This document shows positions 11,728 to 23,806 of a DNA stretch of 64,000 nt, one piece after another (position 1 is the first letter of the stretch; every line of letters starts with the position of its first letter). Below the pieces are notes generated by a model. The model worked only from the letters and a program-made list of their open reading frames with translations, had not been told where the DNA came from and did no database searches. Location of the stretch: assembly GCF_030052815.1 (NCBI RefSeq), contig NC_079495.1, positions 58,100,422 through 58,164,421 on the forward strand, read 5' to 3'. The position numbers were made by a program, and so were the translations under genes. This stretch comes from Hevea brasiliensis (lineage: Eukaryota; Streptophyta; Magnoliopsida; Malpighiales; Euphorbiaceae).

Positions 11728-11860
11728 GCAATTACTAATTATTTGTGTTCAAGGCTTATCTCGGTGTCTTAGACGTGGTTCTAATTCCCTTAATTGTCCG
11801 GACCGATACCGATCACCAGAACAGTAATATATACCAGGCTATGCAAATAGGGGTATTACA
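11728..11860 (-). repeat. Gypsy LTR fragment (family B type), right piece
   Basis: This continues the LTR interrupted at 3439 and matches 16015-16133, ending GGGGTATTACA. The following 45 bp (11861-11905) do not match a gypsy internal start and are an unassigned flank, so this may be a solo LTR. Confidence 0.85.
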
Positions 11861-12091
11861 CTGCGAACTCAGTTGCTACCCTAAATTTGTATGGGACCCC
11901 ATGGCTGTCACACCTTACCCCTCTGTAAAGCATAACATGATCCCGTAGTATACCTAATGAATTACAGTACTTTGCCTACCGATAACCCATTAAATATACT
12001 ACAAGGGATTTTAAAACAATTTTCTTACTTTTGGAAGTGGTGAGCATTTTTTGTAGGAATTTAAAATATTTAATTAAGGTTTGAAAGTTAT

Positions 12092-13581
12092 GTACAATTT
12101 TTGTCTATTTTCATTTTTCCACAAATTTTAAAAGAATTCCGACAGAGTGCCGGCAGTATTTGAGAAAACTGAAATATTTTCACCTGTGGAAAACACTTCC
12201 AAATATGCACTTCATCAAATCACAACCACCATTTCAACTCAAATCATCACAATTTCTCCCAAACTCCATAATTCAAAGTAATTCTCAATTTAAATATTTT
12301 CACAATACACAATCATTGAGGAAAAACTAATTTACATACATCAGTCAATTTTTACAACAGAAAATCCAAAATAATATTATTACAAAATCTGTGCAAACTG
12401 CTCGAGACCAATTTACACATGTACATACAGTTACATACATCAAACTAAATATTACAATTAGGGTATAAAATTTATACCCGAAAAAATATCCAAAAGTAGC
12501 ATAGCAGTCCTTAGCAGCTCACTCATCTACTCTACCAGTCTGTTTACTTGCGATAGTAATAAAAAGCTATCGCTGAGTACTAAGACTCAGTGGTACACAA
12601 CATACTAAAATAACATTTTATGCATGATTCAAATCACATTTATTCAAATATGGTACTGAAAATGAAAAAAAAATATAAAACATAATTTATAAACTTTTAG
12701 TTCAAACAGTTATATTTTGGAAATCTCAAAATAGATTTCATAAAAACACACAATTATATCATGCCATCAAAACAATGTTCATCTCAATAGTCGAAGGCTT
12801 AAGAGGAATCTCAAGGCTAGCTAGCTCAATCTATGGGTACAATTTTTGTCTATTTTCATTTTTCCACAAATTTTAAAAGAATTCCGACAGAGTGCCGGCA
12901 GTATTTGAGAAAACTGAAATATTTTCACCTGTGGAAAACACTTCCAAATATGCACTTCATCAAATCACAACCACCATTTCAACTCAAATCATCACAATTT
13001 CTCCCAAACTCCATAATTCAAAGTAATTCTCAATTTAAATATTTTCACAATACACAATCATTGAGGAAAAACTAATTTACATACATCAGTCAATTTTTAC
13101 AACAGAAAATCCAAAATAATATTATTACAAAATCTGTGCAAACTGCTCGAGACCAATTTACACATGTACATACAGTTACATACATCAAACTAAATATTAC
13201 AATTAGGGTATAAAATTTATACCCGAAAAAATATCCAAAAGTAGCATAGCAGTCCTTAGCAGCTCACTCATCTACTCTACCAGTCTGTTTACTTGCGATA
13301 GTAATAAAAAGCTATCGCTGAGTACTAAGACTCAGTGGTACACAACATACTAAAATAACATTTTATGCATGATTCAAATCACATTTATTCAAATATGGTA
13401 CTGAAAATGAAAAAAAAATATAAAACATAATTTATAAACTTTTAGTTCAAACAGTTATATTTTGGAAATCTCAAAATAGATTTCATAAAAACACACAATT
13501 ATATCATGCCATCAAAACAATGTTCATCTCAATAGTCGAAGGCTTAAGAGGAATCTCAAGGCTAGCTAGCTCAATCTATGG
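12092..13581. repeat. Perfect-looking 745-bp tandem duplication
   Basis: Copy 1 is 12092-12836 and copy 2 is 12837-13581. I found no difference by eye along the unit. GTAC occurs at both unit starts (12092, 12837) and again at the end (13582-13585). The pair is far more alike than the LTRs around it. Confidence 0.93.
12548..12598 (-). other. Two-hairpin LTR module (B, first copy)
   Basis: Sense strand: stem 1 CTGAGT/ACTCAG, stem 2 GCGATAG/CTATCGC (7 bp) over an A/T-rich loop. It is repeated at 13293-13343 because of the tandem duplication. Confidence 0.7.
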
Positions 13582-15912
13582 GTACCCATTCAATTTCTGC
13601 TTTTACTGGCACACACCTTAACACTTCAGCTAGAAAGGGAATCAAAATTCAAAACTAATTCCTCCCATTAGTCATGCTAGTGAGGCATTCGACTATATGG
13701 TCATGACACTGTGGTTTTAAAACTATCTTAGCAATTTACTAAACATTTATTACCAAATCAAATACATACAATTAAACTTTATAACAATTTAAGCCAACAT
13801 AATTTGTTCATTTCAATCACAAAGTTGCAATCAAAATGAATCACAATTCATTTTATACAATTGCAAAAGAAATTTAAAGACAAATTTTATGTTGTGCACA
13901 AACCTTATGTGAGTCGTCTCTAAGCCTTGACTAAATGCCTCGGGTTCTTTCTCGGTATTCTTTTCAACTGAAACACACAATTTTACGATGTTTCAGTATC
14001 ATAACTTATAATAAATTCTATAATAATTTTACATCTATTTATTTCTAGCTCTAATGTACTTAAATTAACGTTCTTTGAATTTTGCATTTCGGGGTTACTA
14101 TTCACGATATTATTCCAATCAATTTGTTGACTTTCTTATGCTTTAATAGGTATAGGGATTTCAATTTCACCCATATACCACATTTTAGTTACCAATTTTC
14201 TTGATTTTAGTTGCTCCTTAGATTTTTAGGTTTCCTAGGCATAATTTCAAAATTTTCAAATTTGGTGTCTTATTTTGTACTGTTCCATTGGTCATGTTGC
14301 TATTATAATTTGATGAAGTTTTCTTCATAGAAGTTGTTCCTTATTGTCTTAAATTTAATTCCCTTTTTGAATCACTCCATTTGAAGTTTTTTAGCCCAAG
14401 ATATGACTATTTGAATGGAGCTAGCTGGATTTGGTGTTACCCAAAATTCTGGGCATTTTATGGATACTGGTAGTTTTGGTATGCTGACTGCAAGTGACTT
14501 TTCAGATAGGTTATGGTCAAAATTTGGGTTTGTTTTCTTCATGAAAGTTGTAGGGCTATGTCTCAGCTTTCCATCGGTATAAGATTCAAGTCATTTGGAC
14601 CTTCCTAGACCAAGTTATGGCAAATGAACCAACACTGTTTATTTGGTCATTTTGGTACAGTGGCAGTGCATTACACCCCAGTTTGACCTAATTGTTCACT
14701 ATGTTCTGGTCATTTTCTGGGCATGATTCCTAAATGAAAAATAGTCCATTTTGTGTCTAGTTTCATTATCAATTTACTTCATACCAATTGGGTTATTAAA
14801 TTTTCAGTTTTGGTCCTTGAAAGGGACCCAGGTCAAGCTATCAGCATACTGACCCTAACCAATCCGAATTGAAACTTGGTTCTAGTAGTTCACACACACC
14901 ACAAATGGTCACAATTGACCATTTCTCAACTCAAGTAAGGTTAATGGCATCAATTGACCAATTTCCAAATTTTTTCCCTAAATCTTCACATGCTCAGGAA
15001 CCCTAATTCCAAGATCTTGAAATTTAATGCAATTAAACTTTATATTCATTGTCTACACCTCTAATTCACTTAGATTAACAATTTCAAATGCATCAAAATC
15101 ATTCAATCTAAACCCTACATAAAGCTGGCCAAAATTCCTATTTGGTCCCCCAAGGATACTTTTTGTTTGGATTTAAGTTAAAATCTAAGTTAACTTAACT
15201 AAGAGCATAGAAATTTAACAAAAGATTTCAAAGTTACATACTAACCTTGGTTTGATTTTCAATCACTATGTTTCTTCTCTTTTTCTTCTTTCTTTCCTCT
15301 TCAATCTCCTTCTCTTCTCTAGTGTAGTTAACAAGCTTTTATCAATTGATTAGGGAAGAGATTAGGGTTTAGTGGGAGATTTGAAGCTTGGTGGAAGCTT
15401 CCATGGAGGATGAACAATGGTAGAGGGAGGAGAGGTATGGGCTGCCGACTTTGGTAAGGAAGAGAGTGATCTTTTTTTTTTTGGTGTATTTTTATGTCTT
15501 TTATTCTTAATTTGACTTGGTCAAATTTTGTAGGAAAATTAAATTAATTTTAACATCATTAGGGATGTCATCACATGATGCAATAAATTAATTTCAATTC
15601 TTTTTCTTTTTCCTTTAATTTTTCAATAGTTCTTCAATTTAATTCTCAATTCTAAAATTTTCGTTTCTCCAACTTTATTGGACAGTTAGGTTAAGAGTCA
15701 GCTCTAGGGGTGAATTGATCAAATTGCCCCTCGCTGGTTCAATCCGGTTTGCAAATTATTCAATATTTCTTTCGGATCCCTGACCTAATTATTTGACCTA
15801 CTTAACAATTCTTTTCTGTGATTTTCTCTTTTCCACTGTGTTCGCAATAGTCCTAAGGACCATGGCGTCACATTTTCCATTTTGAAATTTGAGTTAAAGC
15901 TGACTTCGCAGT

Positions 15913-15962
15913 CACTTCCCGAAAAGGTCACCCATCGTTGTGACTCCCGGCTCATTTAACTT
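15913..15962 (-). other. 5S-like block in element B LTR
   Basis: Minus strand: AGTTAAATGAGCC, then CGATGGGTGACC, then CGGGAAGTGAC. It lies about 170-220 bp inside the LTR 5' end. Confidence 0.55.
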
Positions 15963-18200
15963 TTTATATTATGTTTTTCTTATTTATAGTTAATTATTTG
16001 GCAATTACTAATTATTTGCATTCAGGGCTTATCTAGGTGTCTTAGACATGATTCTAATCCTCTTAATTATCTAGACTGACACCGGTCACTAGAACAGTAA
16101 AATGCACTAGGCTATGCAAATAGGGGTGTTACAATTCTACCCCCCTTAAAATAAATTTTTTCTCAAAATTTTACCTGGTATCAGTCTCTGAACAGCTGTG
16201 GGTACTGTCTCGTCATGTCCTCCTCTCGTTCCCAAGTAACCTCCTCGCCTGAATGATGGTTCTATAGCACCTTTACCAATGGTATCTGCTTGTTCCGTTG
16301 CTGCTTCACCTCATAAGCTAGAATCTCTATGGGTTCTTCCTCATATGTGAGGTCTGGATTCACTTCAATTTCCTCCACTGGTAGTGCATGAGATGGGTTT
16401 GATCGATACCTCCTCAACATTGACACATGGAAAATATTATGTATCTTCTCCAACTCTGGAGGTAGTGCCAAACGATATGCCAAAGGACCCGCTCTCTCTA
16501 TAACCTTATATGGCCCGATGAAACGAGGACTCAGTTTCCCCTTCCTACCAAATCTCATAATTTTCTTCCAAGGGGAAACCTTGAGGAATACTTTCTCACC
16601 TACTGCATACTCAATATCTCTTCTCTTCGAATCAATAGAGGACTTCTGACGGTCTGATGCAGCTTTGAGTCGATCTCTAACCAATTAGATTTTCTCCTTA
16701 GTCTGCTGAACAATTTCGGGCCCAATCATCTTTATTTCACCCACTTCATCCCAACACAGGGGAGTTTTGCACTTCCTGCCATACAAAGCTTCATATGGAG
16801 GCATCCCAATGCTTGATTGGTAGCTGTTGTTATAAGCAAACTCAATCAAAGGCAAGTGTCTATCCCAACTGCTCTCAAACTCAATCACACAAGCCCGTAG
16901 CATGTCTTCCAAGATTTGAATTACTCTCTCAGACTGGCCATCTGTCTGTGGGTGGAATGCCGTGCTAAAGTTCAATCTAGTTCCTCGGGCTCTCTGAAGA
17001 TTACCCCAGAATCTAGAAGTGAACCTAGGATCTCTGTCTGATATGATGGATACTCGCACTCCATGCAGTCTTACTATCTCATCAATGTACAACTTGGCTA
17101 ATCTTTCTAAATTGTAGTCCATCTGGACAAGCAAAAAATGAGCAGACTTGGTTAGTCTGTCAACTATAACCCATACTGCATCATGACTCTTCTGTGTCCT
17201 CGGAAGTCCCATCACAAAATCTATAGCTATTCTCTCCCATTTCCATTCCGGTACTGGTAGTGGATGTAACAAACCAGCTAGTACTTGATGTTCTGCCTTC
17301 ACTTGCTGATAAGTTAGGCATTTGGAAACAAATTCAGCTACATCTCTTTTCATACCCATCCACCAGTAGTGCTCTTTCAACCCCCTATACATTTTTATGC
17401 CACCATGGTGCATAGCAAAAGGAGACTCATGTTCTTCTTTCAAAATGATCTGTCTCAAGTCAACGTTATTAGGAAGGCACATTCTGCCTTAGTGTAGCAA
17501 TAGGCTGTCATCTCTCGCTGAGAACTCAGTTTTCTTACCCTGTCTGACTTCGTCTAACAACTTCTAATACTTCTTATCATTCTGAGCAGCCATTCTGATA
17601 TGTTCAATCAACACTGGCTGTACATGCCATGAAACTGTTGTTTGCCCCTCATCATTAATCTCCAAGCTGGCATGCAATACTCTTAACTCATGTACCATAG
17701 ACAAAGGAGAAACCCGTAGACTTGCTATAGTCTTGCAAATTAAGGCGTCAACCACAACATTAACTTTCCCTGGCTGATAGTCTATCAGACAATCATAGTC
17801 TTTTATCAACTCTAACCATCTCCTCTGTCTCAAATTTAGCTCTTTCTAAGTGCTCAGATACTTCAAACTCTTATGATCTGTGCAGATGTAGCATTTCTCT
17901 CCATACAAATAATGTCTCCAGATCTTAAGAGCGAATACAATAACTGCTAGCTCCAAGTCATGTGTCGGATAATTCCTCTCATACGGTTTTAGCTGGCATA
18001 ATGCATATGCAATGACATTTTAATCTTGCATCAATACATAGCCTAACCCATTATGAGAAGCATCACTGTAAACTGTGTTTTCTTTACCCGGGGTAGGTAA
18101 AGTCAGGACTGGAGCCTCAGTCAAACACCTCTTCAATTCATCAAAACTCTGCTTGCATTTGTCAGTCCACTAAAATTTTTCATCTTTTCAGAATACAAAG

Positions 18201-18474
18201 GTCTCTTAGGCAAATCCCACATCGGCAAAGCACGGAGATGGTCTTGGGTTCAAAAAATAATGATATATAAAATGGTGGAACTAATCACTAGAGGTGCCTT
18301 TTGGTGGAATGGCTTGGAGAGTTAGAAGAACTCTAGGGTTAAGCATACTCGCTTGAGAGAAATCCTAGGATGGGTGACCTTTTGGAAAGTTCTCCATTCC
18401 ACTTATGAGACAAAACCGTGAGGCTTATGGCCAAAGCAGACAATTCCTCTAGTGGTTGGAGCCCGATCATTACA
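18201..18474 (+). repeat. TRIM 5' LTR with 5S rRNA-like segment
   Basis: The 5S-like part is about 18324-18395: AACTCTAGGGTTAAGCATAC (A-box-like), then AGGATGGGTGACC (C-box core). The G-to-A and C-to-T differences from its partner LTR lie mostly in this part. Confidence 0.82.
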
Positions 18475-18476
18475 AT

Positions 18477-18489
18477 TGGTATCAGAGCC
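18477..18489 (+). promoter_or_regulatory. TRIM primer binding site
   Basis: TGGTATCAGAGCC is the tRNA-Met type site, two bases after the LTR end ...TTACA. Confidence 0.9.
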
Positions 18490-18546
18490 GCTCGCGTGTC
18501 CTCTTGGGCGATGGTGGGGCAAACCTCAGCGAGGACGCTGAATCCC

Positions 18547-18568
18547 AAAGGGGGGGGGGGGGAGAAAC
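18547..18568 (+). other. TRIM polypurine tract
   Basis: AAA followed by 13 G and GAGAAAC lies immediately before the 3' LTR. The long G run is unusual for length and could be a slippage or base-calling hotspot. Confidence 0.75.
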
Positions 18569-18842
18569 GTCCCTTAGGCAAATCCCACATCGACAAAGCA
18601 TGGAGATGGTCTTAGGTTCAAAAAGTAATGATATATAAAATGGTGGAACTAATCACTAGAAGCACCTTTTGGTGGAATGGCCTGGAGTGTTAGAAGAACT
18701 CTAAGGTTAAGCGTCCTCGCTTGAGAGAAATCCTAGGATGGGTGACCTCCTAGGAAGTTCTCCATTCCACTTATGGGACAAAACCGTGAGGCTTATGGCC
18801 AAAGCAGACAATTCCTCTAGTGGTTGGAGCCCGATCGTTACA
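18569..18842 (+). repeat. TRIM 3' LTR with 5S rRNA-like segment
   Basis: This is the better preserved copy. Around 18690-18762 it reads AAGGTTAAGCGTCCTCGC ... AGGATGGGTGACCTCCT.GGAAGT, very close to the A-box to C-box part of plant 5S rRNA. Confidence 0.83.
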
Positions 18843-20527
18843 AACTTGTTCAATAGAGATATCAACATGGAGAACCCCTTCACAAAACGGTGGTAGTATC
18901 CAGCTAACCCTAGAAAACTACAAATTTCTGTGATATTTATGGGTGGCTTCTAATTAAGGACAACTTCTATCTTACTTGGATCTACCTTGATGTGCTCTGC
19001 TGGTACTCTGTGCCTTAAGAAGGATATTTCCTTAAGCTAAAATTCATACTTTGATAATTTTGTATGTAGCTGTTTCTCCCTCAAAGTCTGCAGTACAATC
19101 CACAGATGTCTATCATGCTCCTTTGCTCTCCTCGAATACACCAAGATGTCATCAATAAACACCACTACAAACTGGTCGAGGTATGGTCTGAAAATAATGT
19201 TCATCAGATCCGTAAAAGCAGCCGGAGCATTGGTTAACCCGAATGGCATGACCAAGAACTCATAATGGCCATAGCGGGTTCTAAAGGCAGTTTTAGGGAT
19301 ACTCTGCTCTTGTACTTTTAGCTGATAATAACCAGACCTCATATCAATTTTGGAGAATACAGCTGCACCCCTCAACTGATCAAACAAGTCATCAATGCAG
19401 GACAATGGATATCTATTCTTTATTGTAACCTTATTCAACTAGCGATAGTCAATACATAAGCGGAGAGTGCCATCTTTCTTCTTAACAAATAACACTAGCG
19501 CTCCCCAAGGTGACACACTAGGGCGGATAAAGCCCTTGTCAAGTAGCTCTTGCAACTGTACTTTAAATTCTTTTAGTTCTGCTGGTGCCATTCTATATGG
19601 TGTTTATGGAGATTGGATCCGCACTAGGCATGACATCAATCTCAAACTGCACCTCTCTTTTCGGAGGTAATCCTGGCAACTCATTAGGGAATACATCTGG
19701 AAAGTCACATACTATAGGGATGTCCCTCATTGCTAGACTCCCCACTTGGGTGTCTATCACATGTGCCAAGTATGCTTCACACCCATTTCTGATCATCTTC
19801 CTAGCTAATGTAGCCAAAATGATGTTTGATGGCAATAATTGCCTCTCCCTGTGTATTACCACATCACCATACAGAGGGAGACCAAAAGTGACTGTCTTCA
19901 GTCTACAGTCAATCATTTCATGATGCCTGGCTAACCAATCCATGCCTAAGATGATATCATAATCTCTGAAGGGCATTTCGATCAAATCTGACAGAAAAAC
20001 ATGTCCTTGGATCACCAAAGGACAATCTCTATAGATTTTGTTGACCTGGACCTCTTGTCCTAATGGACTAGTTACTAGTACCTCAAAACCCATTTTAACG
20101 CACCAGACAGCAAAAGAAATGACAATGCTAGCACTAACATATGAGTGTGTAGAGCCCAGATCAAACAAGACAAAGACATCCTGATCAGAGATAGAGAAAG
20201 TACTGGCTACAATATCAGAAGTCTCAACCTCTTCCCACTGTCTCATCGTGTAAACTCTAACCGGAGCACTCCCTTATGCTAACTGGTTAATGGTACCCTG
20301 ACTGCCAGAAGCATTGGCTCTATCTCTGCCTCTTCCTCTGCTAAGCGGTTCTGTAACACCCCTAAGTTTGGTAATGCATTCTACTGTTCTAGTGACAAGT
20401 GTTGTCCGGACAGCTAGGATGCCTAGAACTATACTTCGATATGAGTGAGGAGACATAAAATAATGAAATACAAGAAAAGAAAATACAAGAAAAACAAAGG
20501 AAAAATAATAGCAAAGAAATGTAACCA

Positions 20528-20579
20528 AGTTAAGCGAGCCGAGAACCCTAGTGATGGGTGACCGTACCGGGAAGTCACG
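20528..20579 (+). other. 5S-like block in element C LTR (best copy)
   Basis: AGTTAAGCGAGC, then GATGGGTGACC 25 nt from its start, then GGGAAGTC after five bases. Plant 5S rRNA has AGTTAAGCGTGC, GATGGGTGACC and GGGAAGTC in the same order, with a spacing about 7 nt longer between the first two. It lies 176 bp inside the LTR. Confidence 0.6.
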
Positions 20580-23292
20580 GCGTGGACCGTTGACTAGCCT
20601 TGGACCACCGGGAACCCTAAAAAATATTTTTTAGGACATAAATAGACACCTATTGAAGTATAAATGCCATTAAAAAATATCAAAGAAAATTTAATTAATT
20701 AGTATAAAGAAAAGTGAGAAATCGAAAAACGGACAAAATCCGGTGTTACCGAAAAATCGGGAATGCAACCCGAACAGCGACATTGTGGTCATTTGACACC
20801 ACGAGTTGTCTTTTGACCTAAATGTCCATTAAAAATACATGATATTACACTTGGAAAATGTCATGAAAAATTAAATTTGTGGTACCTAATATAAATAGCA
20901 AAAATTAGGAGTTAAATGTGGAGAAATGAAACCTTAGAATAAATAATGATTTAATTCCCACATAGTGCTCCACTAACTCATTTAAGTGGACCACTATAGC
21001 TTCATTTGGGCAGAATATTTTCATCTTTTTCAACCTCCCAAACTAGAACCAGCCGAATCCTTTTCTTCTCTCAAGTTCCTCCATGGCTGTCCATGGCCAA
21101 GCTCCATGCAAGCTTGATCTAAGCTCCTTTCTTCCCACTTTCCTTCATTAAAGATTGTCCATACACCTTGGGCAGTAGATAGGCAACAAGAAGACCAAGT
21201 TTTGGAGAGATTTTGGAGAGTTTCCAAAGTGGTAAGTTTGTGTTTTTTATTATTGCTTCATTAAAGTTTGTAAGGATGTTATGGGTACTTGAATTATGGA
21301 GAGATTTTTGAGGTTTGATGTTTAAAGGGAGAGGTGTATTTTTGGCAGCCATGGAAACTCCTTGAGGGCAGTTTATTCTTGCTTGTAAATGGCAGATTAA
21401 AGGGTTGATTAAGTGTTTATGTGTGTAGAAATTTATTTGGGTGATGTATATTAAGTATATGTAAATGTGTACTTGAATTTGGAAGCTTGGAAACTAATGG
21501 AGTGTGATATATGAATCGACAGCTTGATTTGGTGAACCATAAAAATGTTATTTCATGTTTGGTTTATGGAATATTAATGTTGAATTGTGGTAGTTATTAT
21601 GGCAGCTTGGGTATATGTATGATGGTGCGAGGTTGGACATGTAAATGAGCTAGGTTAGGTGATTGAATTGTTGTAATTTGAGCTTGAAAAATTCTGCACT
21701 ATATGGTACATGTTGAGTGTGATTATAAGCTGCCAAAATGACCAACAATATGTTGTGAAATGTGTTTAGGTTAGGATACAAACCAGAATTGGTATGAATG
21801 TGTGGTTTGGTAAGTGTTAAAAGTGACCTTTGATGAGTAATGAATAAAATGCAATAGGGCAGTTTATGTTATGGGCCTAGAACCTTACGTGTGTGGCTCC
21901 AATTGGTATGAGACCAATTGGAGGTGAAACTCGGCACAAAATGTGCCAACTTTCATGAAGGAAGCTTACCAAAATTCTGCTTGTAAGGTAACTTAAAAAA
22001 TGACCAAATCTGGATTAGTGCAATTAAGGCCTGAAAATTGACCATTTGGGCAGCAGTTAGTGTTTAGGCCATAACTCACTCAAAACAGGTCCAATTGACC
22101 TGAAATTTTGACCATGAATAGCTAAGACATATATATACAAGTCTTATGAAGACACCAAAGCCCAGAAATGACCATATTCAAGTCAAACAGCTTGCACAAG
22201 TTTGGGTCCAAAAACTGGCCGAACCTAAAATGACCTAAAATAACTTAAAGTGACTAATTTTGGTACATTCTGACCAGCAATAGTAAAATGACCATAACTT
22301 GGTCTAGTAAACTCAGAATGACCTGAAATTTTGCCTCGTGTGCAATAAGATATAGATCTACAAGTTTGTAGTTTTGACCTGAAAGCCGAGGGAACTAGGT
22401 CAAATTAGTTTACCGGGATTCGACAAATTGCAATAAAACACAATATACATGGAAATGAATTTGGTAACATGTACCAATACTAAAAGGCTACAAATGTGAC
22501 ATATTGATAACATTAAAACCTAATTAACCTAGACTGCATCAAGGGTTGACATCTTAGATTTACTAAGGAAATAATAGAATTCGATAAATTAATTATTGAA
22601 CCTTATTCTTAGAGACAGTTTAAATGAGTACTGAAACACTTCAAAATTGTGTTTCTCAGTTAGCAAAGACTCAGGGAAGGGGAAGGAAACACTGAGTCAG
22701 AGCCAAGAGACAGTTATCAGAGGTTTGTGCACAAATAGTTTTTAACTTATTTTGTTTTGAATATTTCATATGATTAAATGACATATTTTTCTTATGTATT
22801 ATGTTTAACAAGCATTGGATTTAATTCAATGATTATTGAAATTGTTATAGTATGTATGAATTTAGCTTTGTGAAATGGTATTTCCACAAGTATTAAGCAT
22901 TGTTATGGATTGAATAAATTATGTTTTGGAAAATTGTGATAGAACATGTTTTGAATTGTGATGGTAATTTTCATGGAAAAATGCAAATTTATGATTTGAA
23001 TTGTGATGAGCATAAAAATTATTGGATATTAGAATTGAATTTGAATCGAATTATATTGTGATTTATGCTCACTAAAAGGATTGTGATATTATTTTATATC
23101 TCACTATAGATGCTTGACTAGGTTATTACCCGTCTCTCTCATTTGTTGAGAAGACAATGGAGTTAGTTGTGTTTTGATTACCATGGTACGTGCACAGGCT
23201 TAGATTTTCCTCTGATTTGAGGTTAGATCTAAGTTTTTTTATCATTATGGCCCTTGTGGAAGATTCATTATTGTGATGTGTACTATGCACGA

Positions 23293-23362
23293 TGATTCGA
23301 CCTCCCCGACCATAGGGAGTTAGAATATGATTCGACCTCCCCGACCACAGGGAGTTAGAATC
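23293..23362. repeat. 35-bp unit repeated twice in element C LTR
   Basis: The unit contains GATTCGACCTCCCCGACCA and GGGAGTTAGAAT. The copies are directly adjacent and nearly identical. Confidence 0.85.
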
Positions 23363-23416
23363 ACTTCGAATATGGCCCTTTCAGATTAGTCTTGCATAGT
23401 TAGTGAGATAAAGAAT

Positions 23417-23505
23417 GATTTTTGAGATACAGCATGATTTTTGAGATACAGCATGGTTTTTGAGATACAACATGATTTTTGAGATACAACATGACTTTTG
23501 AGACA
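23417..23505. repeat. About 19-20-bp minisatellite in element C LTR
   Basis: Four to five tandem copies of TTTTTGAGATACARCATG. Confidence 0.85.
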
Positions 23506-23756
23506 GAATGTTTTTGAATAGTAAAGAATTGTGTTTTCAGTTATGATTTATGAATAATTGATTTTGTTGGAACTACCATAAATGGTTAGTCATGATTTGA
23601 TAAATTGAATTTCGTGATCAAAGTCATTTCATACAAATGATTTACATTATTGGCAATGAATATTTTAAGTTTTGGAATTTGATGAGTATTCAGATTTCTA
23701 AATTATTTGCTGTAAATTTTATCAATGTATATTGTACTATGTTTTAAATTATAGTT

Positions 23757-23806
23757 GTGCACCACTGAGTTCACCACTCAGCGATAGCTTTGTATCTTTA
23801 TCATGA
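23757..23806 (+). other. Two-hairpin LTR module (C)
   Basis: Stem 1 is CTGAG/CTCAG (23763-23780). Stem 2 (GCGATAG...) is weak in this copy. Confidence 0.5.

Larger units (their letters stand above)
11906..16133 (-). repeat. Element B 3' LTR with internal duplication
   Basis: It runs from TGTCACACCTTACCCC to GGGGTGTTACA, 4228 bp. Without the 745-bp duplication it would be about 3.48 kb, the same as element D's LTR (3485 bp). It contains two copies of the hairpin module and a 5S-like block near its right end. Confidence 0.9.
18201..18842 (+). mobile_element. Cassandra-type TRIM
   Basis: Two direct LTRs of 274 bp (18201-18474 and 18569-18842) flank 94 bp holding only a primer site and a G-rich tract. 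Each LTR carries a 5S rRNA-like segment, the hallmark of Cassandra terminal-repeat retrotransposons in miniature. The element encodes no protein and must use enzymes from others. It lies in the RNase H/RT region of element B. Exact ends are uncertain: the left end lacks a clear TG, and ACAAA is a possible target duplication. The two LTRs differ at many positions (for example GTGACCTTTT against GTGACCTCCT), so the insertion is not fresh. Confidence 0.85.
11906..20351 (-). mobile_element. Ty3/gypsy chromovirus element B (Tekay/Del-like), truncated
   Basis: The 3' LTR (11906-16133), a purine tract (minus-strand AAGGGGGGTAGAAT just right of 16133) and a degraded pol in minus orientation are present. 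Pol order is protease-RT-RNase H-integrase-chromodomain, which is Ty3/gypsy. The element is cut at the gag-protease junction by element C (20352), and its gag and 5' LTR are not seen. ATGGC (11901-11905) is the candidate left target duplication. A Cassandra TRIM is inserted in pol. Confidence 0.88.
16161..20351 (-). pseudogene. Element B pol: protease, RT, RNase H, integrase, chromodomain (broken)
   Basis: Minus-strand order: a gag tail (about 20250-20350); a retropepsin-like protease (about 20180, DLG where DSG or DPG is usual); RT with FIDDILVYS (19037-19438); RNase H (about 17850-18170); integrase with an HHCC domain and D-D-E core (16685-17482); and a C-terminal and chromodomain-like region (16161-16684). 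One zinc-binding Cys of HHCC is Tyr (KCLTYQQ), another sign of decay. Stops include 19439-19441, 18170-18172 and 17846-17848. All three recur at the same codons in element D. The last residues are cut by a TGG-to-TAG change (near 16262). A TRIM splits the gene at 18201-18842. Confidence 0.9.

Noticed and set aside
18324..18762. Two genuine 5S rRNA genes
   Set aside because: Only the box A to box C part is 5S-like, with many mismatches, and it lies inside direct LTRs with a primer site and purine tract. This is a TRIM, not rDNA.
23281..23510. CRISPR-like array
   Set aside because: The units are directly adjacent without unique spacers, in a plant LTR. They are ordinary minisatellites.
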